A DNA stretch of 64,000 nucleotides from Deltaproteobacteria bacterium (GTDB taxonomy: Bacteria; Desulfobacterota; Desulfarculia; JACQYL01), in contig JACQYL010000051.1 in the NCBI GenBank assembly GCA_016208165.1, positions 1-64,000 on the forward strand. The letters run 5' to 3'. The notes beneath the pieces were generated by a model. That model was not told the origin of the DNA and made no database searches. It saw nothing but the letters and a program-made list of their open reading frames with translations. How positions within the stretch are numbered: position 1 is the first letter of the stretch; each line of letters opens with the position of its first letter. The position numbers and the translations under genes are program-made. Positions 46,769-55,163 of this stretch are shown here, piece after piece.

Positions 46769-47330
46769 CGGATGCTTCGATGTCGGCGAACTTGTAGCCG
46801 ACCCCCCGCACCGTTCGAACAAAATGGAGCAATAGGTCGAATTCCTTTGCCGTAAGATCGATGGGCTTTTCTTTCAGGAGGGCCGTTCTCTTTTCAACAT
46901 CGAGCGTAAGGTCGCCGACTCGTAACTCCGTCTGAACATCCGATGTCCCGGATTGTTTCAATTCTTCGACCCGTCTCAAAATAGCTTTGACCCTTGCGAG
47001 CAGTTCCGGAACACTGAACGGCTTGGTTACGTAATCGTCTGCTCCGATTTCGAGTCCTACCACTCGATCTACTTCAGAAGACTTTGCGGTGAGCATGAGG
47101 ATGGGAGTGTACGATTTCTCGCGCCGCAATCGTTTGCATAGTTCCAAACCATCCAGCCCCGGGAGCATCAGATCGAGAATAATTAGATCATATGTGCGGG
47201 TTAATGCCTTGGATAGGCCCGCAAGACCATCATAGGCCAAATCGACCTGAAAATTCATATCACGAAGATGAATGTCCAGCAGCCCGCAAAGGTCCCGGTT
47301 GTCCTCGACGATCAATATGGCTTTTGACAT
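46761..47330 (-). CDS. OmpR-type response regulator lacking most of its DNA-binding domain
   Basis: A 189-residue protein with an intact receiver domain: acidic pair Glu9/Asp10, phosphorylated Asp53 in LIILDLMLPG, Thr81 and Lys103 in VTKPF. The C-terminal winged helix begins normally (LRVGDLTLDVEKRTALLKEK ... LTAKEFDLLLHF) but jumps at residue 170 straight to VRTVRGVGYKFADIE. Relatives have about 45-50 residues between these blocks, including the recognition helix and the R-xL-RxK segment. The frame is kept, so the protein would be made but could not bind DNA in the usual way. It is paired with the histidine kinase gene. Either a real in-frame deletion or an assembly error. Confidence 0.85.
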   Translation of the reverse strand: MSKAILIVEDNRDLCGLLDIHLRDMNFQVDLAYDGLAGLSKALTRTYDLIILDLMLPGLDGLELCKRLRREKSYTPILMLTAKSSEVDRVVGLEIGADDYVTKPFSVPELLARVKAILRRVEELKQSGTSDVQTELRVGDLTLDVEKRTALLKEKPIDLTAKEFDLLLHFVRTVRGVGYKFADIEASDV

Positions 47331-47458
47331 GACGCGATCATACCTGAAACAGCCTAAGATGATTGCGGAAGTCGGAAAGGATCTCGTCGCGGCCGGCAAC
47401 GGCCCGCCGGATTCGCAGATTGAGAAAGAGGACCGGAAGATTAGATGGAGTTCACTCT

Positions 47459-47680
47459 TTACGGCTTCCCGGCAAGCTGCCTTAGCTCAAATAACACTCC
47501 CACGAAATCCTGTACCGACACGAACACTCGTTTGTTGGAGCGGTTTTGATCGGCATACCGTCTGAAGCATTCATCAGCCTCCGCTGGTAATCCGATGTTT
47601 CGCAGCAGGACACATGTGTTCGGTTTCCAGGGCGGGGGGTTAACAAATCCGCTCTCAGCCTTCCGGTAAGCGTCCAACAC
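47459..47680 (-). CDS. Possible small protein or gene remnant
   Basis: A 73-codon frame from GTG 47680 with protein-like sequence (LDAYRKAESGFVNPPPWKPN, then CVLLRNIGLPAEADECFRRY). It is in the same frame as, and directly follows, the flavodoxin-like gene, separated only by that gene's TAA. It has no ribosome site. The LPAEADECFRRYA segment hints at a TPR-type helix pair, so it may be the tail of a lost larger gene. Weak call. Confidence 0.3.
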   Translation of the reverse strand: MLDAYRKAESGFVNPPPWKPNTCVLLRNIGLPAEADECFRRYADQNRSNKRVFVSVQDFVGVLFELRQLAGKP

Positions 47681-47737
47681 GCGCCTGAACCGCGCCGGCG
47701 GCGCTTCGCCGGGCGCCGGAAACCCATCGGATCCTTG

Positions 47738-48298
47738 TTAGGATACCATCCACCTGCGGATCAGTGCTTCCGTCTGCCTCAGTAAGTCCTGCTTCCCTTC
47801 CACCTGACCGGGCTTTTGCACTCCCGCGGCCACGACAAGTTCGTTTTCTCCGAAACCGTACACCTTCAACCACCGCTCGTGCCTGGGATATATGGAGGGG
47901 TAGGCCTTCGGGTCCGGGTTGCCCTGGGTGAGTATAAACACCGACTTTTTGCCGGGATCGAGCCGTCCCGTATAGTCGGGATTGAGGAACGAATAGGTAC
48001 GGTCAAAGAAGCACTTGAATTGACCGGAAACCTCGCCAAAATAGTTGGGAGTCGCCAGAATCATGATGTCGGCGCTTTTGATGGATTCCAGCACCTGGGT
48101 CAGATCGTCTTCCAGGACGCAGGAGACGGTCTTTGTCTTGCAGCTGTTGCAGGCAATGCACCCGCTGTAATCCATATCCTTCAAAACGAATGTTTCCGTT
48201 ATTGCTCCGAGCTTTGAAGCCGTATCGAGCATTGTTTGGGCAATAATGGAACTATTGGCTCCCTTCCGAGGACTGCCGAGTATGGCCAGGCATTTCAT
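47738..48298 (-). CDS. Flavodoxin-like NAD(P)H/iron-sulfur flavoprotein reductase
   Basis: A 186-residue FMN-binding protein of the NADPH-dependent FMN reductase/iron-sulfur flavoprotein group. The FMN phosphate loop is GSPRKGANSSIIAQ near residue 8. A CxxCxxC motif follows (GCIACNSCKTK, about 47-57), as in ISF proteins of anaerobes that hold a [4Fe-4S] cluster, and TPNYFGEVSGQFKCFFDR is the flavin-binding block. Likely an electron-transfer or oxygen-protection enzyme. It is 23 bp from the upstream membrane-protein gene and probably in its operon. Confidence 0.88.
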   Translation of the reverse strand: MKCLAILGSPRKGANSSIIAQTMLDTASKLGAITETFVLKDMDYSGCIACNSCKTKTVSCVLEDDLTQVLESIKSADIMILATPNYFGEVSGQFKCFFDRTYSFLNPDYTGRLDPGKKSVFILTQGNPDPKAYPSIYPRHERWLKVYGFGENELVVAAGVQKPGQVEGKQDLLRQTEALIRRWMVS

Positions 48299-48321
48299 TT
48301 GAAACCTCCTTGCCTATCGTT

Positions 48322-48996
48322 CTAAGGAACAAAGAAGTAAATGGCGAACGGAATACAAACGTACAACAAATGGGCCCAAAAAACCACCTTCATGAACTCC
48401 AACAGCGGCAGCGACGATTCTTCGCCGCAGACCAGAGCTGCTCCCCCGCCGCCGCCGACGACTACATTGATCGGCAAAATGAGCAGCAGAAAAATGATCG
48501 TCTTTTCCGAAAGTCGAATCTTGAAGGGCAACTTGAATATTAGACGATTGATTTTAGTTCCGAAGCGGTCTTCTTCCAGGTAATGCTGTATGATGTGGAA
48601 AATGCTGACGGACTCTCCCTTGGGCCACCAGTCTTTCTTGGCCAGCCGTTTTTCGAGCAGCTTCTTGAAAATCTTCATCACGATGGGATACCGGCGTCCG
48701 ACCAGAAAATTCACTCCCATGGAAACGAATGTTCCCGCCATGAAGTAGAGCACGCCTGTAAATCCCGCGAAGATGACCAGCAACAGACCTATCCCGCCCG
48801 GAACGTAGGGAATGGAGAGGCAGACAGCATACACCACTGTCACGTATAACAGAATATCCGGCCGGGTTTCCATCATCTCTTTCAGTTGGACGAGCCTTTC
48901 CCCGATATTGCGCGGTGAGGCTTCCAGTAGCCAGCAGAGAAAGATGAAAAGAGCTCCAAAAAAGAGGGCCAGGTAGATCAGGTGGCGATATTTCAT
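48322..48996 (-). CDS. Membrane protein, VTT/DedA-like
   Basis: About 224 residues with four to five hydrophobic segments. The central part (YAVCLSIPYVPGGIGLLLVI, FAGFTGVLYFMAGTFVSMGV, NFLVGRRYP) resembles the VTT (SNARE-associated) domain, with its proline-rich turn, glycine-rich helix and final GRR. A long cytoplasmic insert (KIFKKLLEKRLAKKDWWPKG) follows, then a glycine run (VVVGGGGGAA). VTT proteins are lipid scramblases or flippases. The match is partial. ATG 48996 is the first Met before the first membrane helix. Confidence 0.65.
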   Translation of the reverse strand: MKYRHLIYLALFFGALFIFLCWLLEASPRNIGERLVQLKEMMETRPDILLYVTVVYAVCLSIPYVPGGIGLLLVIFAGFTGVLYFMAGTFVSMGVNFLVGRRYPIVMKIFKKLLEKRLAKKDWWPKGESVSIFHIIQHYLEEDRFGTKINRLIFKLPFKIRLSEKTIIFLLLILPINVVVGGGGGAALVCGEESSLPLLEFMKVVFWAHLLYVCIPFAIYFFVP

Positions 48997-49124
48997 GAAT
49001 GGTTGCGTTCTCCCGAGACGCACCTTTATTACACATATGGTTTTCAAAAATAAAGCAATAAAGTGAAGAGGCTGCAGCGAAATTCCCCTGATTTGCCTTT
49101 GGATACGGAGTGGAGGGGGGAGGA

Positions 49125-49146
49125 GGGGCGAATGACGATTCGCCCC
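49125..49146. repeat. REP-like hairpin GGGGCGAAT/ATTCGCCCC
   Basis: A perfect 9-bp stem with GACG loop. GGGGCGAAT...ATTCGCCCC palindromes are common dispersed elements in bacterial intergenic DNA. A second GC-rich hairpin (CCCCCTCG, CC, GAGGGGGG) follows at about 49166-49185. Both sit in the 251-bp space between bamR and the VTT-like gene. Confidence 0.55.
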
Positions 49147-49247
49147 TGCCTGATGACATCGCCGCCCCCTCGCCGAGGGGGGAAAGGGCAAGGGGGCGTG
49201 CACGGACAAGCACCGCCGATTGGTATCTTTTCAGCGTGGTCTATATA

Positions 49248-50012
49248 TTATCGATCTTTCCATGCCGGAGGGCGTTTGTTCAAAAAGGCTTCCAGTCCTT
49301 CGGCGGCATCATGCGTCTTCATGAGTTTGTCCATGTACAGCTCTTCTATGCGATCAAGCCCTGTCCCGGGGTCATCCAGGAGTCCACACAAGGCGCTTTC
49401 GCGAGCGAGTTTCATCACAACGGAGCTGTTTCCGATGAACCTTCCGATAAAGGACTCCACGGCGGACTCGAACTCGTCCGCCGGCGCAACTTGGTTGATC
49501 ATCCCCGCGCGTTCGGCCGCTTCCGCGGACCAGGTATCGCCGCTCAAAATGAATTCCATGGCTTTTTTCCTGCCGATAATGCGGGGCAGGATCAGCGCGG
49601 CGATGGGTGGGAAGACTCCGACTTTGATCTCGGGTTGGCCGAATTTGGCCTTCTCTGAAGCAATGACCATATCGCAGTAGACGGCCAATTCGCACCCGCC
49701 ACCCAGTGCGGCTCCCTGCACGGCCGCTATGCTTGGAACGCCGAGTTCGTCCATACGTCGGAACATGCCATGAAATGCATCGATCATTTTAGGCATCAGG
49801 TCACCCACGTGCTCGCCCACATCGACCCCGGCGGAAAAGGCCTTCCCTTCGGCTCTGAACACCAGCAGCTTCGGAGGTTCACTCTTCAGCCTTTCCAGCT
49901 CCCGGTTCACTTCATTCATCATCTCGATATTCAAAACGTTGAGCGGAGGACGATTTAGGATAATCGTGGCTACGCCGTAGCTGGAAGCGGTCAGAATATG
50001 CCGGTAACTCAT
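49248..50012 (-). CDS. bamR: Cyclohexa-1,5-diene-1-carbonyl-CoA hydratase
   Basis: A 254-residue crotonase-fold hydratase (BamR/Dch) that adds water to cyclohexa-1,5-diene-1-carbonyl-CoA, the product of benzoyl-CoA reductase, to give 6-hydroxycyclohex-1-ene-1-carbonyl-CoA. Oxyanion-hole blocks are EGKAFSAGVDVGEHV and AVQGAALGGGCELAVYCDMV, and FGQPEIKVGVFPPIAALILP is characteristic. Assignment rests on these blocks plus the adjacent genes for the next two steps (bamQ, bamA). ATG 50012 has AAGGAG nine bases upstream. A 355-bp gap separates it from bamA, so it may have its own promoter. Confidence 0.9.
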   Translation of the reverse strand: MSYRHILTASSYGVATIILNRPPLNVLNIEMMNEVNRELERLKSEPPKLLVFRAEGKAFSAGVDVGEHVGDLMPKMIDAFHGMFRRMDELGVPSIAAVQGAALGGGCELAVYCDMVIASEKAKFGQPEIKVGVFPPIAALILPRIIGRKKAMEFILSGDTWSAEAAERAGMINQVAPADEFESAVESFIGRFIGNSSVVMKLARESALCGLLDDPGTGLDRIEELYMDKLMKTHDAAEGLEAFLNKRPPAWKDR

Positions 50013-50367
50013 AATGGTCTCCTTACACGGGATGGTTTTGAGGCTACGGTCCGGCCCCGGGATCCTGCAGACGGCCGTGACAACCTCGCGAAATGATCTG
50101 GAACGATCCGGCCCGGTCGCCAAGCAAAAACCAGGCCGAATCGGAAAACTCCGACAAGGGTCCCCGATACCGGTCTTTGCACTCCGTTCGGAATCCCTCG
50201 AGCGATCAAGCGCCCATGGTTACCGCATGGCCTCTTGCGTGAGGCCGCCACCGCGCAGGCGCTCCGTGCCGACACGATCCTTCGCTTGTAAAAAGCTCGG
50301 AGAGCGAACGGCCCATCGTCGTTGGGAGTACTGAAACGCGTCCCGAATCGAAACCGGGGTCATGACA
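50013..50367. other. 355-bp gap between bamA and bamR
   Basis: No protein-like frame on either strand and no clear promoter or terminator. It breaks what would otherwise be a compact bamQ-bamA-bamR operon. Confidence 0.4.
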
Positions 50368-51498
50368 TTATCTCTGTCGTTTTCCCAAAACCTCTTCGAA
50401 GAAGTTATCGTCGAATAGATCCCCGTTTGCGATCTTTTGACGCAGCCTTACGAAATCAATGGTGTCCCGACCCGTGATCTTCTTGGTGTTAAACGCGTTG
50501 AAGCCCAGGAAGGCTTCCCCCATCATGTTGGCGGCCAACCAATGGCGATTGGGCAACTTCATCTGATCCCAGAAGAATTTCTTTTTGGCCCTGACGCTGT
50601 CTATGGACTTGATCAGGCATCCGGGAAACAGGTTTGTAAAGGACCAAATGATGTTGTCCACTTCCTTATCCAGCAAGGAGAAGTCAATTTCGCATGTCTT
50701 GATGAACTCTCTCCCCTCTTTCAGTTCATCGCCTACTTTAGACTCTCCATAGACAATCTCCCCGTCCTCGACAAACGTGTCGGTGATTACCTGCGGGTTG
50801 CGGTAAAGCTGACCGGCTTTTCTGAGTACGGGCGTCGACTTGGAAATCAGCCCCTTGAGCTTCATCTTATAGGCGGACCAGAGTTCGCACGAAATGCAGT
50901 TCCACATAGCGTCTTCAATGGAGAGCATCCAGGGCAGAAAATCCGACGAGCCACCATCGGGAGCGGACCCGTGACGCGGGCCGGCCTGTCCGAAGATCGC
51001 GAGGTCGGACGAAATGGTCAGATCACAGGCCATCCCGATTTCCTGGCCGCCGGCGACCCTCATGCCGTTGACCCTGCAAATGGTGGGTTTCTTGCAATTC
51101 AGTATGGCGTCCACCATGCCGTTGAACAGGTCCATGTATTCGCCATATTCGTTCGGGCGTTTGCTGTAGTATTCGGCATATTCTTTGGTGTTCCCGCCGG
51201 TACAAAAGGCTTTGTCCCCCGTCCCGGTAAACACCACCGCCACCACGCTGCGATCCAAAGAGGCGGAGGAGAATCCTGCAATAACGCCTTTTACCATTCC
51301 CGTGGTATACGAATTATATTGGGCAGGGTTGTTCAGACGCACCCATGCGGTGTACAGACCTTCAATTTCCTTTCCCTTGGGATCTAATACGGGTTTCTTT
51401 TCGTAGACCGTACAGGGGGCTTCCGTTCCCCAATACTCGCCTCCCATCAGACTATGGTCTTTGAGCTGATCGTCTTTTCCGATCCAATCCAAACTCAT
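50368..51498 (-). CDS. bamA: 6-oxocyclohex-1-ene-1-carbonyl-CoA hydrolase (ring-opening)
   Basis: A 376-residue crotonase-family hydrolase (BamA/Oah) that adds water and cleaves the alicyclic ring to 3-hydroxypimelyl-CoA. It is the usual marker gene for anaerobic aromatic breakdown and unrelated to outer-membrane BamA. Diagnostic blocks: GGEYWGTEAPCTVYEKKPVL, VRLNNPAQYNSYTTGMVKGV, GDKAFCTGGNTKEYAEYYS, RVNGMRVAGGQEIGMACDLT, AGPRHGSAPDGGSSDFLPW and the C-terminal GRDTIDFVRLRQ. Length is standard. AGGAGGG precedes the ATG, and the gene follows bamQ by 28 bp, forming one operon. Confidence 0.97.
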   Translation of the reverse strand: MSLDWIGKDDQLKDHSLMGGEYWGTEAPCTVYEKKPVLDPKGKEIEGLYTAWVRLNNPAQYNSYTTGMVKGVIAGFSSASLDRSVVAVVFTGTGDKAFCTGGNTKEYAEYYSKRPNEYGEYMDLFNGMVDAILNCKKPTICRVNGMRVAGGQEIGMACDLTISSDLAIFGQAGPRHGSAPDGGSSDFLPWMLSIEDAMWNCISCELWSAYKMKLKGLISKSTPVLRKAGQLYRNPQVITDTFVEDGEIVYGESKVGDELKEGREFIKTCEIDFSLLDKEVDNIIWSFTNLFPGCLIKSIDSVRAKKKFFWDQMKLPNRHWLAANMMGEAFLGFNAFNTKKITGRDTIDFVRLRQKIANGDLFDDNFFEEVLGKRQR

Positions 51499-51526
51499 TG
51501 TAGTTCCCTCCTGTCTATGACAAGGC

Positions 51527-52636
51527 TTAAAAGTCGGGCTCCAAAACGATCCTTCGAGTGAATTTGCCGGCGTGCTGATCTTCCAAAACCTGCACGATCT
51601 TGCTCATGGGGCGGGTTTCAAGGAAAGGCTCGATCTGGACTTTGCCCGATTGCACCAGTTCCAGCACCTTGGGATAATATTCGGGCAAGCACGCCCAAGT
51701 GCCTATGATTTCCGCATCGAAGGCCATTAGGCGGCTGAACATATATTCGCTCGAATGCAGACCGAAACCGATAATGACGAGCTTGCTCACAAAGGTCAGG
51801 AGAGCCAGTCCCATTTGCTGACCGATTTGCGTGCCGCTGCATTCGAATATTTTCAGGCCGTACCCGGCTTGCACGCCGTTCGCCTTACATACATCCTTGA
51901 ATTCGTTTCGAATGGCTTGGACGTCCTTGTCCGCCGTGTGAATGGCGAGGTCCGCACCGTACTTGAGGCTCCGTGTCAGTTTTTCTTCGTCCCGCTCCAG
52001 GCCTATAACGGTCTTGGCTCCCAAGGCTTTTACGATCTGCACCATGTAGACGCCGATACCTCCTCCGGCGCCGATAACGACAGCCACGTCGCCATTGGTC
52101 ACGTCGGCGCGTTTCGCGGCCTGGTACGGAGTGGTGGCGGCGTCCGCTATAACGGCATAATGGGACAATGGGAGTCCCCGGGTGTCTTCGATAACGCAAA
52201 GTCCGTCGGAAGGCACGGGGACGTGGGACGAGAAACCGCCGTATATGTCGTGGGAATTGCCCAGCATTCTCTGTTTGAGGCAACGATTGCCACGATGCCT
52301 GTCGCAGATTTCACAGCGGCCGCAGGGCATGACCGCGGGTATGAGAACATTCTTTCCGATCATGTCGGATTTTCCGGCAATCACCGTCCCGCTGACTTCG
52401 TGTCCCAGACTCAAGGGAGGTTTGTTGACCGTAGGTACTCCGTCATAGAAGTATCCCAGGTCAGTGTGGCACACCCCACAACCGGCGACTTCAACTAGAA
52501 CTTCACCCTCCTTAAGCTCGGGAACCGGAATCTTCTTCAGCTCAATAAGACCGGGGATTTTCTGCCCCGTTTCCTTATCCTTAGCCCATGGCCGCACCAT
52601 CTGCCACGTCTGGATCGTCTGTGGAATGCCTGCCAT
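51527..52636 (-). CDS. bamQ: 6-hydroxycyclohex-1-ene-1-carbonyl-CoA dehydrogenase
   Basis: A 369-residue zinc-dependent medium-chain alcohol dehydrogenase (BamQ/Had) that oxidises the product of BamR to 6-oxocyclohex-1-ene-1-carbonyl-CoA with NAD+. Catalytic zinc site: GCGVCHTDLGYFYDG and GHEVSG. Structural zinc: CGRCEICDRHRGNRC. Rossmann motif VVIGAGGGIGVYMVQIVKAL. The blocks WQMVRPWAKDKETGQ and EYMFSRLMAFDAEIIGTW are typical of Had. A strong GAGGAGG site precedes ATG 52636. Directly upstream of bamA, whose substrate it makes. Confidence 0.96.
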   Translation of the reverse strand: MAGIPQTIQTWQMVRPWAKDKETGQKIPGLIELKKIPVPELKEGEVLVEVAGCGVCHTDLGYFYDGVPTVNKPPLSLGHEVSGTVIAGKSDMIGKNVLIPAVMPCGRCEICDRHRGNRCLKQRMLGNSHDIYGGFSSHVPVPSDGLCVIEDTRGLPLSHYAVIADAATTPYQAAKRADVTNGDVAVVIGAGGGIGVYMVQIVKALGAKTVIGLERDEEKLTRSLKYGADLAIHTADKDVQAIRNEFKDVCKANGVQAGYGLKIFECSGTQIGQQMGLALLTFVSKLVIIGFGLHSSEYMFSRLMAFDAEIIGTWACLPEYYPKVLELVQSGKVQIEPFLETRPMSKIVQVLEDQHAGKFTRRIVLEPDF

Positions 52637-52823
52637 TCGTTGCCTCCTCTCTGACTTGAATTCTATCTGTCCATACCGTACGGCGCTGCGCAGTCTTACC
52701 TGGTTTAATCGAAAATGGGTGTATCCGGCGCGTCCCTTTGCCTGCGCCTGATGCTTTTCCGGGAGGCAGCGCCTTCCTAATCCGCGGCCCCACTTTTCAG
52801 GGCACGGCGTTTCATCGGGCGAA

Positions 52824-53576
52824 TCAGATCATTCCATATCCGCCGTCAACGCAAACTAGCTGGCCGGTGATGTAATTGGCGTCGTCCGAGGCCAGGAATA
52901 CGAACGCGGGCGTAATATCATCGGGTTCCGCGAAGCGCCTGAGCAGTATCCGGTTCATATAAATATCACGGAGTTTCTCGTCGGTGCGGATCTTTTCCGT
53001 CATATCGGTGGCAACGATGCCCAGCGAAATCGTATTTGCGCACACATTGAACCGCGCCAGTTCTCGGGCTACGCTCTTGGTGAAAGCGATGATTCCGCCT
53101 TTGGCGGCGCTGTAGTTCACTTGGCCCACGGTGCCCACGATTCCCGCCACGGAGGTCACGTTGATGATTTTGCCCGAATTCTGCTCTTTCATGAACAACG
53201 CGGCCGCCTGCGTGCAGAAGAAAGCGCCTTTCAGATGCACGTCCAAAACCCGATCCCATTCCTCTTCACTCATTTTGATCAACAGGTTCGGGCGGGTTAT
53301 GCCGGCATTATTCACCAGGATGTCGACGCTTCCGAAGCGCTCCTTGGCGGCGGAGATGAGGCTGTTGGCCTCCGCTCTGTCGGACACGTCCGCCATGTGC
53401 AATATCGCCTGACTCCCAAGGGCCTCGATTTCTTTGACCGTAGCCTCGGCAGCGGCCTGGTTGCTCGAGTAGTTGACGACAACCCGTGCTCCTTCTCGCG
53501 CATAGGCAATAGCCACGGCCCGGCCAACACCACGACTGGCGCCCGTGACAACGGCGGTCTTGCCTTTCAGTTTCAT
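52824..53576 (-). CDS. Short-chain dehydrogenase (FabG-like 3-oxoacyl reductase)
   Basis: A 250-residue classical SDR. NAD(P) motif TGASRGVGRAVAIAYAREGA, the NNAG block, catalytic Ser in NVTSVAGIVG and YxxxK in YSAAKGG. The sequence and length are close to FabG-type 3-oxoacyl-ACP/CoA reductases. In this setting it could oxidise 3-hydroxypimelyl-CoA or a related 3-hydroxyacyl-CoA made by the bam enzymes. Start ATG 53576 was chosen over an ATG three codons earlier, which overlaps the GGAGG site. First gene of the minus-strand series; two direct repeats lie in its promoter. Confidence 0.92.
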   Translation of the reverse strand: MKLKGKTAVVTGASRGVGRAVAIAYAREGARVVVNYSSNQAAAEATVKEIEALGSQAILHMADVSDRAEANSLISAAKERFGSVDILVNNAGITRPNLLIKMSEEEWDRVLDVHLKGAFFCTQAAALFMKEQNSGKIINVTSVAGIVGTVGQVNYSAAKGGIIAFTKSVARELARFNVCANTISLGIVATDMTEKIRTDEKLRDIYMNRILLRRFAEPDDITPAFVFLASDDANYITGQLVCVDGGYGMI

Positions 53577-53603
53577 AAATCGCATCCTCCAACGCCTCTG
53601 AAA

Positions 53604-53641
53604 GTTACATCATAATTATAATATAGTTACATCATAGTTAT
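53604..53641 (-). promoter_or_regulatory. Promoter with two 16-bp direct repeats spaced 22 bp
   Basis: GTTACATCATAATTAT (53604-53619) and GTTACATCATAGTTAT (53626-53641) differ at one base and are exactly 22 bp apart, so a protein would bind both on the same face of the helix. On the minus strand a perfect TATAAT (53620-53615) lies between and over them; there is no good -35, as in activator-dependent promoters. The first gene, SDR, starts at 53576. Confidence 0.65.
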
Positions 53642-53812
53642 TGAAAACAAAGATCATTGTCAACGAAAAACGAGATTACAGACGATTCCACCGTCGGCGC
53701 CGCAGCAGAACGGCATCCGATTCAAGGGCATAACGGCTGCTCCGGGCAGTTTGTCCTTGAATTTCCACCCGCCATCGTTCCATAATTCATGTAAAAGAAA
53801 AGGAATCGAAAC

Positions 53813-54589
53813 ATGAATGAACGCGCGCTCACATTTCTACGGTTATGGTCAAAGCTTCTGGTACTGTGTCTGGTCATGTCTTTTTCGGCGTGCGCGTGGC
53901 TGAGCGCCAAGAAGCCCCCCGTCCGTCCGGAAGGCAAAGTGCCCGAGGGCTCCTACGAGGTCTTCGGACAGAGCTACAGTCCCTTGAAGACCGCCGACGG
54001 TTTTTCGCAAATCGGCGTCGCTTCCTGGTATGGCAGCGATTTTCACGGACGGAGGACCTCCAACGGCGAAGATTACAACATGTTTTCCATGACCGCCGCC
54101 CATACGATACTGCCTTTCGATACCGTAGTGTTGGTGCGAAATCTCGAGAGTGGAAAAGAAGCTAAAGTGAGGATCAATGATCGAGGTCCTTTTGTGAAAG
54201 GACGCGTGATCGATCTTTCTTTCAGAGCAGCCAAGGAGATCGGCGTCGTGGGACCGGGCACGGCGCGTGTTCAGGTTTTGGCTTTGGGCAAAGAAAAGAC
54301 GGTCACGAAAGGTGGCATGACGACAACTATATACGAGCCCGCGGCCGACTATGGTATCGGCACCTTCTTCATCCAGGTGGGCTCTTTCACCGTGAGAAAG
54401 AATGCGGAGCAATTGGTTTCAAAACTCAAGGATTCATATGGCGACGCACATATCGTTGAATACGATCGCGGAGACCAACTCTTTTACCAGGTACGGGTGG
54501 CTAAGGCCGGAACCCTGACCGGCGCTAAAGAAAAGGCCAGACAATTGAAGCAAGTTGGATTTGAAGACTCGTTTATTGTCTCCGATTGA
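53813..54589 (+). CDS. rlpA: RlpA lipoprotein, septal ring lytic transglycosylase with SPOR domain
   Basis: A 258-residue outer-membrane lipoprotein (lipobox-like FSAC at about residue 27) that cleaves peptide-free glycan strands at the division site. The double-psi beta-barrel domain contains GVASWYGSDFHGRRTSNGED, LPFDTVVLVRNLESGKEAKV and RINDRGPFVKGRVIDLS, with the catalytic Asp in INDRGPF. The C-terminal SPOR domain (FFIQVGSFTVRKNAEQLVSK) binds denuded peptidoglycan. AAGGAA precedes the ATG. Convergent with ihfA, 6 bp apart. Confidence 0.95.
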   Translation: MNERALTFLRLWSKLLVLCLVMSFSACAWLSAKKPPVRPEGKVPEGSYEVFGQSYSPLKTADGFSQIGVASWYGSDFHGRRTSNGEDYNMFSMTAAHTILPFDTVVLVRNLESGKEAKVRINDRGPFVKGRVIDLSFRAAKEIGVVGPGTARVQVLALGKEKTVTKGGMTTTIYEPAADYGIGTFFIQVGSFTVRKNAEQLVSKLKDSYGDAHIVEYDRGDQLFYQVRVAKAGTLTGAKEKARQLKQVGFEDSFIVSD

Positions 54590-54595
54590 AGCGGC

Positions 54596-54889
54596 CTATC
54601 TTTCCAAATCCGGATTCATCCTTCTGCGAAGCACTCCGGATGTCTTGAATACGACCACTTTGCGCGCGCGTAGTTGCAGGTCTGCTTTGGTCTGCGGGTT
54701 TCGTCCCCGGCGCGCTTTTTTGTCTTTCACCATGAACTTTCCAAACCCGCTAATAAGGAGATTGTCGCCCTCTTCCAAAGTAGACTTGACCAGTTCGAGA
54801 AGCTTTTCGACGACCCGCCTCGCTTGGCTTTTGCTCAATCCGGCTTGCTCATAGACGTTGTTGATAATTTTGTCTTTGGTTAACGCCAT
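54596..54889 (-). CDS. ihfA: Integration host factor alpha-type HU-family protein
   Basis: A 97-residue DNA-bending nucleoid protein. It starts MALTKDKIINNVYEQAGLSK, has GDNLLISGFGKFMVKDKKAR and the DNA-intercalating RRGRNPQT arm, and ends with a VVFKTSGVLRRRMN helix, all typical of IhfA. A beta subunit gene is not in the window, so an HU-like homodimer is possible. AAGGAG lies shortly before the ATG. A TTGACA at 54963-54958 (minus) may be its -35 box, but the -10 is weak. Confidence 0.92.
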   Translation of the reverse strand: MALTKDKIINNVYEQAGLSKSQARRVVEKLLELVKSTLEEGDNLLISGFGKFMVKDKKARRGRNPQTKADLQLRARKVVVFKTSGVLRRRMNPDLER

Positions 54890-55163
54890 GGACCCCTTCT
54901 CCTTTCGTGAGTCTGAAAAAGCCTTCTATAGCTCCTATGCCCTACAAGTAATGAATTTGTCAAGCTTTTTCTGGTAGTCAGGAAAACCTACGCGCCTTTA
55001 ACACAAACACGAGGTCTCGGTGTGTCCGTTTCTGGATCCGCACATGCGGAAGTACAGAGGCTCACCAGCTGAAACCTGCCGCCAAAAGCCGAAAAATCAT
55101 CTTAACAATCTAACATGATTGCCGGTTTGGGTCCTTTAATCCCCAAAAGGCCTGTTTGGCGCG

